64,000 nucleotides of DNA from Terasakiella sp033100395. GTDB taxonomy: Bacteria > Pseudomonadota > Alphaproteobacteria > Rhodospirillales > Terasakiellaceae. The notes beneath the pieces are model-generated. The model worked only from the letters and a program-made list of their open reading frames with translations. It was not told the origin of the DNA and did not search any database. A program made the translations under genes and the position numbers. The stretch lies in the NCBI RefSeq assembly GCF_033100395.1, contig NZ_JAWLVJ010000007.1, positions 132,422 through 196,421 of the forward strand. Direction: 5' to 3'. How positions within the stretch are numbered: the stretch's first letter is position 1; every line of letters starts with the position of its first letter. Positions 34,158-42,609 of the stretch are shown here, in pieces.

Positions 34158-35407
34158 ACGGGCTTAATCAGCGCGTGGCGCTTTTTACCAAAGGATAATT
34201 TGATCAGGCCGTCTGCATTGGCATCACCCAATGTGATTTTCTGGTTTTCATCACCAATGGCTTTGTCATTCAGGCGGGCACCACCGCCTTTGATGGCGCG
34301 ACGGGCTTCGCCACCTGATTTTGCCAGTTCCACACGGCGCATGGCGTCAAAGGCCGGAATGCCAGCTTCCAGATCAGCAGATGCGATTTCAAAGGTCGGC
34401 AGGTCTTTGCCCAGTTGGCCTTCTTCAAAGGTCTTGCGCGCTGTTTCAGCAGCATTCAAGGCAGCTTCTTCACCACGGCAAAGCTTGGTCACTTCATGAG
34501 CCAGGATTTTCTTGGCTTCATTCAGTTCCTGACCTTCAAGGGCTTCCAGCTTGGCGATTTCATCCAGCGGCAGTTCGGTAAACAATTTCAGGAAACGGCC
34601 CACATCATCATCAGATGTGTTGCGCCAGTATTGCCAGAAATCATAAGCCGACAGCATATCGTCATTCAGCCAGATCGCACCGTTGGCGGTCTTGCCCATC
34701 TTCTTGCCATCCGATGTGGTCAGAAGCGGTACGGTCAGGCCGTAAACTTCATTGCCGGACACGCGACGGGTCAGTTCCACACCATTGATGATGTTGCCCC
34801 ACTGATCCGATCCACCCATTTGCAGGGACAGGTCGTGGCGTTTGTTCAGCTCGTAGAAATCATAAGCCTGCAGGATCATATAGTTGAATTCCAGGAAGGT
34901 CAGGGGCTGTTCACGATCCAGGCGCAGTTTGACACTATCGAAAGTCATCATACGGTTGATGGTGAAATGGCGACCGTAATCGCGCAGGAATTCCAGGTAA
35001 GACAGGTCAGACAGCCAGTCATTGTTATTAACCATCAGCGCATCTTGCGCGCCATCCCCGAATTCAAGGTATTTATCAAAGACGGTTTTGATCCCCGCCA
35101 TGTTGCCAGCAATGAATTCATCGGTCATGACCGGACGTGTGGCATCTTTACCGGACGGATCGCCGACCTTGGTTGTGCCGCCGCCCATCAGGACAACTGG
35201 TTTGTGACCTGTTTTCTGTAACCAACGCAGCAGCATAATGGGCAGAAGGCTGCCGATATGCAGGCTGGTGGCGGTACAGTCAAACCCGATATAGGCTGTG
35301 ATGACCTCTTTGGATGCTTTTTCGTCCAAGGCTTCAATGTCGGTACATTGATTGATAAATCCGCGTTCGGCAAGGATGCGAATGAAATCTGATTTATATT
35401 GGGTCAT
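34154..35407 (-). CDS. tyrS: Tyrosyl-tRNA synthetase
   Basis: 417 residues, class Ic synthetase. HIGH-type motif HIGS (50-53, TSLHIGSLLPIM), KMSKS counterpart KKMGKTANGAIW (~237), Tyr-binding YDFYELN and GGSDQWGNIINGVEL. The C-terminal S4 RNA-binding domain starts at ~350 (SGGEARRAIKGGGARLNDK). AGGAA precedes the ATG by about 12 bases. It charges tRNA-Tyr. It is a single-gene unit, convergent with the YhdP-like gene and divergent from marC. Confidence 0.96.
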   Translation of the reverse strand: MTQYKSDFIRILAERGFINQCTDIEALDEKASKEVITAYIGFDCTATSLHIGSLLPIMLLRWLQKTGHKPVVLMGGGTTKVGDPSGKDATRPVMTDEFIAGNMAGIKTVFDKYLEFGDGAQDALMVNNNDWLSDLSYLEFLRDYGRHFTINRMMTFDSVKLRLDREQPLTFLEFNYMILQAYDFYELNKRHDLSLQMGGSDQWGNIINGVELTRRVSGNEVYGLTVPLLTTSDGKKMGKTANGAIWLNDDMLSAYDFWQYWRNTSDDDVGRFLKLFTELPLDEIAKLEALEGQELNEAKKILAHEVTKLCRGEEAALNAAETARKTFEEGQLGKDLPTFEIASADLEAGIPAFDAMRRVELAKSGGEARRAIKGGGARLNDKAIGDENQKITLGDANADGLIKLSFGKKRHALIKPV

Positions 35408-35504
35408 GACAGCGCTTTTTCCTGAAAAGTCTTTACATATGTACTAAGCGGGCCTACTTAGCATGAAAAATACAAAAATCTCTATATAAAAATGGTTAGG
35501 TAGA

Positions 35505-36131
35505 ATGGTTGATATCGCCCTTCAGACATTTGTCACGATGTTTGTCATTATTGACCCCATCGGATTGACCCCGCTTTTCATCGGGTTGACGAGCGGTGCA
35601 ACGGCGGCATATCGTCGGCGTATGGCATTGCGTGCCTTTATGTTTGGCACTTGCATCCTGTTTTTCTTTGCGCTTGTCGGACACGAATTCCTTGGACTGT
35701 TGGGCATTGAAATGTCATCTTTCCGTATTGCGGGTGGGGCCATGTTGTTCCTGTCCGGTCTGGAAATGGTCTTTGGCAAACGAACAGACCGTCGCAATGA
35801 AAAGGCGGAAGAAATTATTTCGGATGAAGACCGCGAAGATATCTCTGTCTTCCCGCTGTCCATCCCGTTTTTGGCAGGGCCAGGTTCCATTACCTCCATC
35901 ATGCTGTTGATGGAAAGCCAGGATGGCAATATGGAATATCAGGGCGTAATCCTTGGCGTGACCTTTGGTGTCTTGCTGGTCAGCCTGATCCTGTTTTTGC
36001 TGTCCAACCGTTTGGAGAAAATCCTGGGCCAGACCGTTTCCAGTATTTTTTCTCGCCTCTTAGGTGTTTTGCTGGCAGCATTGGCCTCGCAATATATCAT
36101 TGATGGATTGCGCACCGCGTTATTTAGTTAA
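35505..36131 (+). CDS. MarC/UPF0056 family membrane protein
   Basis: 208 residues with about six hydrophobic segments (first TFVTMFVIIDPIGLTPLFIG). It fits the MarC family, whose PIG-T/L loop near the first helix and FPLSIPFLAGPGSI in the fourth are conserved. Despite the name, MarC of E. coli has no proven role in antibiotic resistance, and the transport function is unknown. It is followed by anmK 10 bases downstream on the same strand. Confidence 0.9.
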   Translation: MVDIALQTFVTMFVIIDPIGLTPLFIGLTSGATAAYRRRMALRAFMFGTCILFFFALVGHEFLGLLGIEMSSFRIAGGAMLFLSGLEMVFGKRTDRRNEKAEEIISDEDREDISVFPLSIPFLAGPGSITSIMLLMESQDGNMEYQGVILGVTFGVLLVSLILFLLSNRLEKILGQTVSSIFSRLLGVLLAALASQYIIDGLRTALFS

Positions 36132-36140
36132 GGAGTAAGC

Positions 36141-37223
36141 TTGGTGAAACTGGTTCTCGGTCTGATGAGTGGCACGTCTTTGGACGGTGTGGATATCGCC
36201 CTTGTGCGAACGGACGGGGAAACGATTGAAGAGCTCTCAAGCTTCAAATCCTATCCTTTTGACGAGGATTTTCGCGAAGAAATCCGCAAAGGTTTTGGCC
36301 AGAAAGAAGGACTGGAAGCGCTGGAATCTGAAGTCACCAACCGTCATATTCAGGCGGTGGAACGCTTTCTGCAATCTGAAGGGATCACGCGCTCGGACGT
36401 TGATCTGATCGGCTTTCACGGTCAGACCGTCTTTCATGAACCTGAAAATGGCCTGACCATCCAGCTGGGTGACGGGGCCGATATGGCGCGTGCTGTCGGG
36501 ATTGATGTGGTTAATGACTTGCGCACGGCTGATGTGAAGGCTGGCGGGCAGGGCGCGCCCTTGGTCCCGATCTTTCATGCCGCACTCACTAAGGATATGC
36601 ATAAACCCATCGCGGTTCTGAACCTCGGTGGAGTCGGTAATGTCACCTGGATTGGCGAAGATGGCGAACTGATTGCCTTTGATACGGGCCCTGCCAATGC
36701 TTTGGTGGATGACTGGGTCAAGAAACATACGGGCAAGGCCTTCGATGAAAATGGGGAGATTGCCGGGGCAGGGGAAGTTGATGATGCCGCCGTCAATACT
36801 TTCATGACCCATCCCTATTTTGCCCAACCTGTACCGAAAAGCCTGGATCGTGACGAGTTCAAGCGGATCGCATTTGATCTGGTGGATGATCTGTCAGTGG
36901 AAGATGGGGCAGCGACCCTGACTGCCTTTACGGTTGCAGCGGTCATGCGCGCACAGGACTTCTTTCCGGAACTGGCGGAGCTTTGGATCGTTTGTGGCGG
37001 AGGCCGTTTGAATAAGTCGATGATGAGTGCGTTCAACGCTTATCTGCACGGCTGTATTCTAAGTGCCGAAGATGTCGGCTGGGACGGCGATGCGATTGAA
37101 GCGCAAGCCTTTGCTTATCTGGCTGCCCGGGCGGAAAAAGGCCTGCCGATCACCTTTCCGGGCACGACAGGCGTATCCACCCCGTTGACAGGCGGGGAAT
37201 TTCATTCTCATACCCCAAAATAG
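36141..37223 (+). CDS. anmK: Anhydro-N-acetylmuramic acid kinase
   Basis: 360 residues, the usual length. ATP-binding LGLMSGTSLDGVDIALV at the N-terminus, substrate loop FHGQTVFHE, NDLRTADVKAGGQGAP with catalytic Asp, LNLGGVGNVTWI, FDTGPANALVDDW and VCGGGRLN. It phosphorylates 1,6-anhydro-MurNAc to MurNAc-6-phosphate in peptidoglycan recycling. Start is TTG 36141 or GTG 36144: AAGGAG at 36130-36135 is 5 bases from the first and 8 from the second. A palindromic repeat begins at its stop codon. Confidence 0.95.
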   Translation: MVKLVLGLMSGTSLDGVDIALVRTDGETIEELSSFKSYPFDEDFREEIRKGFGQKEGLEALESEVTNRHIQAVERFLQSEGITRSDVDLIGFHGQTVFHEPENGLTIQLGDGADMARAVGIDVVNDLRTADVKAGGQGAPLVPIFHAALTKDMHKPIAVLNLGGVGNVTWIGEDGELIAFDTGPANALVDDWVKKHTGKAFDENGEIAGAGEVDDAAVNTFMTHPYFAQPVPKSLDRDEFKRIAFDLVDDLSVEDGAATLTAFTVAAVMRAQDFFPELAELWIVCGGGRLNKSMMSAFNAYLHGCILSAEDVGWDGDAIEAQAFAYLAARAEKGLPITFPGTTGVSTPLTGGEFHSHTPK

Positions 37224-37300
37224 TCATCCCCGCGAAAGCGGGGACCCAGAATTGCTTGAAATATGAAGTTGGCTAGGTTCCCGCTTTCGCGGGAATGACG
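37223..37300. repeat. Double-palindrome intergenic repeat, copy 1
   Basis: Two inverted copies of a ~23-base unit: GTCATCCCCGCGAAAGCGGG at 37223-37242, and its inverse ending CGCGGGAATGAC at 37300. Each unit is itself a hairpin (CCCGC-GAAA-GCGGG). The pair sits between the convergent anmK and hydrolase genes and can act as a two-way terminator. The same unit occurs at 45541-45601. The core resembles REP-like and Neisseria dRS3-like elements (ATTCCC-N8-GGGAAT). Confidence 0.88.
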
Positions 37301-37312
37301 TTTATTTGTTCT

Positions 37313-37972
37313 TTACTCAGCTGCCAGTTCCACAATGCGACGATCCAGATATTCACCTGTGTACTGTTTGATCAGATCTGCTTCTTCTTCGTTGTTGAAG
37401 TAGTGCGTGGCATCAGCGATGCGCTTGTAGTCGATGGAGATGTTTTTCTGACTGTCCAGCTTATCAACCAGTTTTTGCACTGATTCTTCCGGCACAACAT
37501 CGTCGCTGTCGCCATGGATCACCAGACCAGAAGCCGGGCAAGGTGCAAGGAAGGAGAAGTCATACAGGTTTGCAGGGGGCGCAACAGAGATAAAGCCGTT
37601 GATTTCCGGGCGGCGCATCATCAGTTGCATGCCGATCCAGGCACCAAAGGAGAATCCGGCAACCCAGCAGATACGGGCGTTTGGATTGTGCGTCTGCATC
37701 CAGTCAAGTGCGGAAGCCGCATCAGAAAGTTCCCCAATGCCACTGTCAAAAATACCCTGGGAGCGACCAACACCACGGAAGTTGAAGCGCAGAACGGAAA
37801 AGCCACGCTCTTTAAATGTCTTGAACATGGTGTAGGTGACACGGTTGTTCATGGTGCCGCCCTGTTCAGGGTGCGGGTGCAGCAAAAGGGCGATAGGGGC
37901 GTTGGCATCGTTGCTGTGGTGGTAACGACCTTCGAGGCGACCTTCTGGTCCATTGAAAATGACTTCAGGCAT
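37313..37972 (-). CDS. Alpha/beta hydrolase (COG2945-like)
   Basis: 219 residues. Typical small alpha/beta hydrolase: LLLHPHPEQGGTMNNRV near the N-terminus (HPHP in place of HG), LRFNFRGVGRSQG, nucleophile elbow GFSFGAW (about 106-112), Asp in VIHGDSDDVVPE and His in DATHYFN. This pattern matches the COG2945 group of uncharacterised hydrolases. No signal peptide. It is separated from anmK by the double-palindrome repeat and is divergent from the cysE-isc operon. Confidence 0.85.
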   Translation of the reverse strand: MPEVIFNGPEGRLEGRYHHSNDANAPIALLLHPHPEQGGTMNNRVTYTMFKTFKERGFSVLRFNFRGVGRSQGIFDSGIGELSDAASALDWMQTHNPNARICWVAGFSFGAWIGMQLMMRRPEINGFISVAPPANLYDFSFLAPCPASGLVIHGDSDDVVPEESVQKLVDKLDSQKNISIDYKRIADATHYFNNEEEADLIKQYTGEYLDRRIVELAAE

Positions 37973-38073
37973 TTTTCTGCGACGAATCCTATTGAAAAAA
38001 TTACAAAAAATATAAATCCGACTACTGCGAGTGGTTATTTGTAAAAAAATATAGAAAAACCGCCCTGATATAC

Positions 38074-38102
38074 TTGACTGATTTAGTCGGGCATTCTATA
38101 TT
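38074..38102 (+). promoter_or_regulatory. Promoter of cysE-isc operon with embedded dyad (putative IscR box)
   Basis: -35 TTGACT (38074-38079), exactly 17 bases, -10 TATATT (38097-38102). The dyad GACT-gattt-AGTC (38076-38088) overlaps the -35 and the spacer, a classical repressor position. The regulator IscR is encoded second in the operon, so autoregulation is the obvious reading. That IscR binds here is inference from position and symmetry. Confidence 0.65.
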
Positions 38103-38128
38103 CTGTTTCAAATAACAAGGTAAACGCA

Positions 38129-38167
38129 ATGATTTGCGCCGAATCGCTGGTGCTTCTCATAGCGTAA
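38129..38167 (+). CDS. Putative 12-residue leader peptide upstream of cysE
   Basis: ATG 38129 preceded by AAGG with 8 bases spacing; the frame reads MICAESLVLLIA then TAA. The stop ends one base before the cysE ATG (38169), whose own ribosome site is poor, so cysE translation may depend on ribosomes finishing this frame. The peptide holds a Cys codon at position 3, which is notable ahead of a cysteine-biosynthesis gene. Coding status is unproven. Confidence 0.4.
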   Translation: MICAESLVLLIA

Positions 38168-38168
38168 A

Positions 38169-38900
38169 ATGATCGAATATACTAGCAAAACGTGGCCCAA
38201 AGTGTTCAAAAGATTTAAAGAAGACATCGATTCCTACATTCAACTTGATCCAGCAGCGAATTCGCGACTGGAAGTGATGTTGTGTTACTCGGGTCTTCAT
38301 GCGCTGATGTTTCACCGTGTTGCCCACGCTATGTGGATCCGAGAGTGGCGTTTGACAGCCCGTATACTGTCTAATGTTGGCAAGTTTCTTTCCGGTATTG
38401 AAATTCACCCGGGGGCGAAAATTGGCAAACGTTTCTTTATTGACCATGGCACCGGTGTTGTGATCGGGGAAACGGCTGAAATTGGCGATGATGTAACGCT
38501 TTATCAAGGCGTAACCCTTGGCGGGGTTTCACTGGATGAAGGTAAGCGCCACCCTACATTGGAAGATGGTGTGATTGTTGGTTCCGGTGCCAAGCTTTTA
38601 GGCCCCTTTATCGTTGGGGCCGGCGCGCGCGTTGGGGCGAATGCGGTTGTTCTTCAGGATGTGCCACCCGGTGCGACCATGGTGGGTATCCCGGCCAAAG
38701 TCGTGATGAAAAAATCTGATAAAGAATTTTGCGCATACGGAACACCCGTTGATATGCCTGATCCGGTCGCCCGTACACTTGAATCTTTGCGCAACGAGAT
38801 CAACACGCTGAAAAATCGCGTGGAAGAATTAGAAAGTGAAGCAGAAGAAACACAGCCAGAGCCGAAGAAAAAGCTCGATGTGGTCTCCTCTGCACGTTAA
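38169..38900 (+). CDS. cysE: Serine O-acetyltransferase
   Basis: 243 residues. Helical N-terminal SATase domain followed by the left-handed beta-helix of hexapeptide repeats: IHPGAKIGKRFFIDHGTGV, IGETAEIGDDVTLYQGVTLG, KLLGPFIVGAGARVGANAVV. Catalytic Asp/His are expected in the FIDHGTGVVIGE region. The tail (~210-243) is an acidic/basic coiled segment. It makes O-acetylserine from serine and acetyl-CoA, the committed step of cysteine synthesis. It is first in the cysE-isc operon, so cysteine supply is linked to Fe-S assembly. iscR starts 15 bases downstream. Confidence 0.96.
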   Translation: MIEYTSKTWPKVFKRFKEDIDSYIQLDPAANSRLEVMLCYSGLHALMFHRVAHAMWIREWRLTARILSNVGKFLSGIEIHPGAKIGKRFFIDHGTGVVIGETAEIGDDVTLYQGVTLGGVSLDEGKRHPTLEDGVIVGSGAKLLGPFIVGAGARVGANAVVLQDVPPGATMVGIPAKVVMKKSDKEFCAYGTPVDMPDPVARTLESLRNEINTLKNRVEELESEAEETQPEPKKKLDVVSSAR

Positions 38901-38915
38901 CAGGAGTATAAGAAA

Positions 38916-39386
38916 GTGAAACTCAGCACAAAAGGGCGTTATGCCGTGATGGCGATGGTCGATCTGGCCTGTAACAGCAAAGGGACACCTGTCTCACTTG
39001 CCGATATCGCGGACCGTCAGGAAATTTCCCTGTCTTACCTTGAACAACTGTTTGGCAAGCTTCGCAAGGGTGATCTTGTTAAGTCTGTACGCGGACCAGG
39101 CGGTGGGTACCTTCTGGCACGTGACTGTGCAGACGTTCGTGTTTCAGACATTATCCTGTCTGTGGATGAACCAATTACGGCCACACGCTGCACACCAGGT
39201 AACCCCAATGGCTGTCGTGAAAACAAAAGCCGTTGCCTGACCCACGATTTGTGGACGGAACTGGGCAATCAGATTTACCTCTATCTGAATTCCATTTCGC
39301 TGGATGATATTGTTGAAAAACGTCTGCTTGGTACGAGCTCTTTGTTTGATGCTGTAACGCGCGAAAAAATCGCGGCTGCAGAATAA
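38916..39386 (+). CDS. iscR: Fe-S cluster regulator IscR (Rrf2 family)
   Basis: 156 residues from a GTG start with AGGAG 10 bases upstream. Winged-helix N-terminus (LSTKGRYAVMAMVDLA, LEQLFGKLRKGDLVKSVRG, GPGGGYLLARD). The cluster-binding cysteines are Cys92, Cys100 and Cys107 with His110 three residues on; E. coli has 92, 98, 104 and His107, so the loops are longer here but the C-X2-H end is the same. Holo-IscR would repress the operon when Fe-S supply is sufficient. The dyad in the cysE promoter is the likely target. Confidence 0.95.
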   Translation: MKLSTKGRYAVMAMVDLACNSKGTPVSLADIADRQEISLSYLEQLFGKLRKGDLVKSVRGPGGGYLLARDCADVRVSDIILSVDEPITATRCTPGNPNGCRENKSRCLTHDLWTELGNQIYLYLNSISLDDIVEKRLLGTSSLFDAVTREKIAAAE

Positions 39387-39404
39387 GAAAGTAATCGAGA
39401 TACG

Positions 39405-40511
39405 ATGATGAAGACCGCTTACATGGATTATAACGCCACTGCACCGATGCGCCCATTGGTTCGCGCCGCTATGACGGATGCGTTTGATCTTGTGGGTAAT
39501 CCATCATCTGTGCATCGCGTTGGGCGCGAAGCGCGTGCGAAAATGGAAAAAGCACGTGATCAGGTTGCAGCCCTTGTGGGTGTGCCGCGCGACTGGGTTT
39601 ACTTTACCAGTGGCGGAACGGAAGCCGATAATCTGGCGCTGAATGGTCCGGCGGTCGAGCGTGTGCTGGTGTCGGCTGTGGAACATGCCGCTGTTTTAAA
39701 AGCGCGCCCGGATGCGGAATTCATCAATGTGGATGGCAATGGTGTTGTTGACCTTGCCCATCTGGAAAGTCTTTTGGATGGTCGCCCGACTTTGGTCAGC
39801 GTGATGGCCGCGAATAACGAAACAGGTGCGATCCAGCCGATTAAAGAGATTTGCCGCATTGCCCACGAACAGGGCGCGCTGGTCCATTGTGATGCGGTGC
39901 AGGCGGTTGGCAAGATTGATTTTGACATGCAGGAAATCGGCTGTGACATGATCAGCCTGTCAGCCCATAAAATCGGTGGTCCGCAAGGTGTTGGCGCGTT
40001 GATCAAACGCGACACGGTTGCCCTGCAGGCGGTGCAAAAAGGCGGCGGGCAGGAAAAATCCATGCGCGGCGGAACCGAAAATCTGATCGGGATTATTGGT
40101 TTTGGTGCAGCTGCCGAAGAAAAGTTGAATTATTCCAATGTCGAGGCCTTGCGCAACGATTTGGAAACGCAAATTAAAGCCCTGGGCGGGCATGTGTTCT
40201 GCGAAAACGTGGACCGTCTGCCCAATACCAGCTGTTTCGCCATTGAAGGGCTGATCAGCGAACGCCAGGTCATGGCATTGGATTTATCCGGTGTGATGGT
40301 CAGTGCAGGTTCAGCCTGTTCCAGCGGGACGGTAAAAGCATCCCATGTGCTGAAGGCAATGCAGGTTGATGAGGGATTAGCAAATTGTGCCATCCGGGTT
40401 TCTCTCGGCTGGGATAGTACGAAAGATGATATTGAATTATTTGTGCAAGCTTGGTCTAAATTGGTTGAACGTGTGCAAAAAAGAAAAGAAAGCAGCGTTT
40501 GTGCTGCGTAA
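39405..40511 (+). CDS. NifS-like cysteine desulfurase, second copy in isc operon
   Basis: 368 residues of the class V aminotransferase family. YMDYNATAPMRPLV at the N-terminus; Schiff-base Lys in SLSAHKIGGPQG; mobile-loop catalytic Cys in SAGSACSSGTVKASHVL. It is a group I desulfurase, distinct from and shorter than the IscS encoded next (408 residues). It lacks IscS's C-terminal segment that docks IscU, and ends KRKESSVCAA. It may supply sulfur for another acceptor or be a specialised paralogue. A NifS-like gene between iscR and iscS is also known in some other alphaproteobacteria, including Rickettsia. ATG 39405 and 39408 are both possible starts. Confidence 0.9.
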   Translation: MMKTAYMDYNATAPMRPLVRAAMTDAFDLVGNPSSVHRVGREARAKMEKARDQVAALVGVPRDWVYFTSGGTEADNLALNGPAVERVLVSAVEHAAVLKARPDAEFINVDGNGVVDLAHLESLLDGRPTLVSVMAANNETGAIQPIKEICRIAHEQGALVHCDAVQAVGKIDFDMQEIGCDMISLSAHKIGGPQGVGALIKRDTVALQAVQKGGGQEKSMRGGTENLIGIIGFGAAAEEKLNYSNVEALRNDLETQIKALGGHVFCENVDRLPNTSCFAIEGLISERQVMALDLSGVMVSAGSACSSGTVKASHVLKAMQVDEGLANCAIRVSLGWDSTKDDIELFVQAWSKLVERVQKRKESSVCAA

Positions 40512-40544
40512 TCCTCTGGAAGAAGAAGAAAAGGAGTGCCCCCC

Positions 40545-41771
40545 ATGGGCGTGAATTCACAAGAAAATCCGGTGTACTTGGACTATCAGGCAACAACACC
40601 AACGGACCCGCGTGTTGTCGAAGCGATGATGCCTTACTTCACACAGAAGTTTGGTAACCCGCACTCGCGTAACCACGCTTATGGCTGGGATGCGGAAGAA
40701 GCGGTTGAAGATGCACGCAAACAGGTTGCTGACATCATCGGTGCGAATTCCAAAGAGATTATCTTTACTTCCGGTGCGACGGAATCAAACAACCTGGCCC
40801 TTAAAGGTGTGGGTGAGTTCTACAAGAACAAGCGCAACCACATCATCACCTGTGTGACAGAACACAAATGTGTGCTCGATACGTGTCGCCACCTGGAACA
40901 GGACGGGTTTGAAGTCACATACCTGCCCGTACAGGAAAATGGCCTGATCGACCTGGAAGAACTGAAAGCTGCCATGACCGACAAAACCCTGTTGGTTTCC
41001 ATCATGGCTGTGAACAACGAAATCGGTGTGATCCAGCCTTTGAAAGAAATTGGCGAAATCTGTCGTGCGAACAAAACGTTCTTCCACACAGACTGCGCAC
41101 AGGCTGTTGGCAAAATTCCACTGGATGTGGAAGAAATGAATATCGACCTGATGTCTATTTCCGGTCACAAAGTCTACGGTCCAATGGGCATTGGCGCACT
41201 TTACGTTCGTCGTCGTCCACGTGTTCGCATCCTTGCACAAATCAATGGTGGCGGTCAGGAACGTGGCATGCGTTCCGGTACACTGGCCCCAGCCCTTTGT
41301 GTGGGTCTGGGTAAAGCGTGCGAGATTGCCAAGGAAGAAATGGCTGAGGAAAACGAACGTCTGCACGAGCTGCAAATGCACATGTGGAACCGCTTTAAAG
41401 AAGAACTGCCGGAAGTATTTTTGAACGGGGATCTGGAACAGCGTATCCCGGGCAACCTGAACGTTTCTTACGCTTTCGTTGAAGGCGAAGGTCTGATGAT
41501 GGGGATTAAGGATCTGGCCGTTTCATCCGGGTCTGCCTGTACATCGGCATCGCTTGAACCTTCTTATGTTCTTCGCGCGCTAGGCGTTGAAGAAGAACTG
41601 GCACATACATCTTTGCGCCTGGGCATTGGCCGCTTTACCACCAAGGAAGAAGTGGACTATGCAACGGATCGCATTATCAAGGAAGTACAGCGCCTACGCG
41701 AGATGAGCCCGCTGTTTGAAATGGCTCAACAAGGTATCGATTTGAAGTCCATCCAATGGGCTGAACATTAA
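40545..41771 (+). CDS. iscS: Cysteine desulfurase IscS
   Basis: 408 residues from ATG 40545, with AAGGAG 8 bases upstream; the GTG at 40536 falls inside that site and is rejected. VYLDYQATTPTDPRVVEAM at the N-terminus; FGNPHSRNHAYGW; Lys Schiff base in SISGHKVYGPMG; catalytic Cys loop SSGSACTSASLEPSYVL. The C-terminal SPLFEMAQQGIDLKSIQW matches the IscU-docking tail of true IscS. It releases sulfur from cysteine as a persulfide for IscU, and probably for MnmA, encoded 5 kb downstream. Confidence 0.97.
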   Translation: MGVNSQENPVYLDYQATTPTDPRVVEAMMPYFTQKFGNPHSRNHAYGWDAEEAVEDARKQVADIIGANSKEIIFTSGATESNNLALKGVGEFYKNKRNHIITCVTEHKCVLDTCRHLEQDGFEVTYLPVQENGLIDLEELKAAMTDKTLLVSIMAVNNEIGVIQPLKEIGEICRANKTFFHTDCAQAVGKIPLDVEEMNIDLMSISGHKVYGPMGIGALYVRRRPRVRILAQINGGGQERGMRSGTLAPALCVGLGKACEIAKEEMAEENERLHELQMHMWNRFKEELPEVFLNGDLEQRIPGNLNVSYAFVEGEGLMMGIKDLAVSSGSACTSASLEPSYVLRALGVEEELAHTSLRLGIGRFTTKEEVDYATDRIIKEVQRLREMSPLFEMAQQGIDLKSIQWAEH

Positions 41772-41808
41772 GACGACCGTCTTTGAAACGGTATAATAGG
41801 AGAAGAAT

Positions 41809-42213
41809 ATGTCTTATAGCGAAAAAGTAGTCGATCATTACGAGAACCCACGCAACGTTGGGTCTATGGATAATGAAGCTGGTGAAGTCGGTACCGGTCT
41901 TGTCGGTGCCCCGGCTTGTGGCGACGTGATGCGCCTGCAGATTAAAGTTGGTGATGACGGTGTCATTGAAGATGCGAAGTTTAAAACATTCGGCTGTGGT
42001 TCTGCCATTGCGTCGAGCTCATTGGTCACAGAATGGGTAAAAGGCAAAACGCTGGATGAAGCTGCTGACATCAAAAACACAGATATTGCGGAAGAGTTGG
42101 CTTTGCCACCGGTGAAGATTCATTGCTCGGTTCTGGCAGAAGATGCTATCAAGGCCGCAATTGATGATTATAAGGCCAAGCACGGTGATGCTTCTGACAG
42201 TGAAGCATCCTGA
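41809..42213 (+). CDS. iscU: Fe-S cluster scaffold IscU
   Basis: 134 residues. Ligands Cys37 and Asp39 (APACGDV), Cys63 (FGCGSA), His105 and Cys106 (IHCSVLA) are all present. LPPVK at 99-103 is the recognition motif for the Hsp70 HscA. [2Fe-2S] clusters are built here from IscS sulfur. AGGAGA lies 6 bases before the ATG. Its C-terminal tail DASDSEAS is a small acidic extension. Confidence 0.97.
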   Translation: MSYSEKVVDHYENPRNVGSMDNEAGEVGTGLVGAPACGDVMRLQIKVGDDGVIEDAKFKTFGCGSAIASSSLVTEWVKGKTLDEAADIKNTDIAEELALPPVKIHCSVLAEDAIKAAIDDYKAKHGDASDSEAS

Positions 42214-42243
42214 TCAACGTGTGAAGAATTTGGAGTATAAGAC

Positions 42244-42588
42244 ATGACAGGACGTCCTGCCCCCATTACCGTAAGTGACAATGCGCTTGAGCGTATCCGC
42301 GCGCTGCTGGACAGCCGTGGCAAGCCAAGTGTTGGTATTCGTATCGGTGTGCGCACCAAGGGCTGTTCCGGTCTGTCTTACACTCTGGAATTCGCCGATG
42401 AAGTCAATGAATTCGACGAAGTGTTTGATCCGGCTGATGATGTGAAAATCATGATCGACCCAAAGGCAACCATGTTTATCTTTGGGACGGAAATGGACTA
42501 TGTTGAAGAACAGATGGCTTCCGGTTTTGTGTTCAACAACCCGAACGAAAAGGGGCGTTGCGGATGTGGTGAATCTTTCCACGTCTAA
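42244..42588 (+). CDS. iscA: A-type Fe-S carrier IscA
   Basis: 114 residues. Three conserved cysteines: Cys41 (KGCSGLSY), Cys106 and Cys108 (GRCGCGESF). The FNNPNEKGRCGCG ending is the classic A-type carrier signature. It accepts clusters from IscU for delivery to apoproteins. It sits 30 bases after iscU. Confidence 0.96.
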   Translation: MTGRPAPITVSDNALERIRALLDSRGKPSVGIRIGVRTKGCSGLSYTLEFADEVNEFDEVFDPADDVKIMIDPKATMFIFGTEMDYVEEQMASGFVFNNPNEKGRCGCGESFHV

Positions 42589-42609
42589 AGCGAAACACAA
42601 ACGAATAAA

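Noticed and set aside
40536..40544. GTG start for iscS
   Set aside because: The GTG is part of the AAGGAG ribosome site for ATG 40545.
39405..41771. NifS-like and IscS genes as a recent tandem duplication
   Set aside because: The two proteins are clearly diverged, differ in length and in C-terminal docking segments; an old pair rather than a recent duplication.
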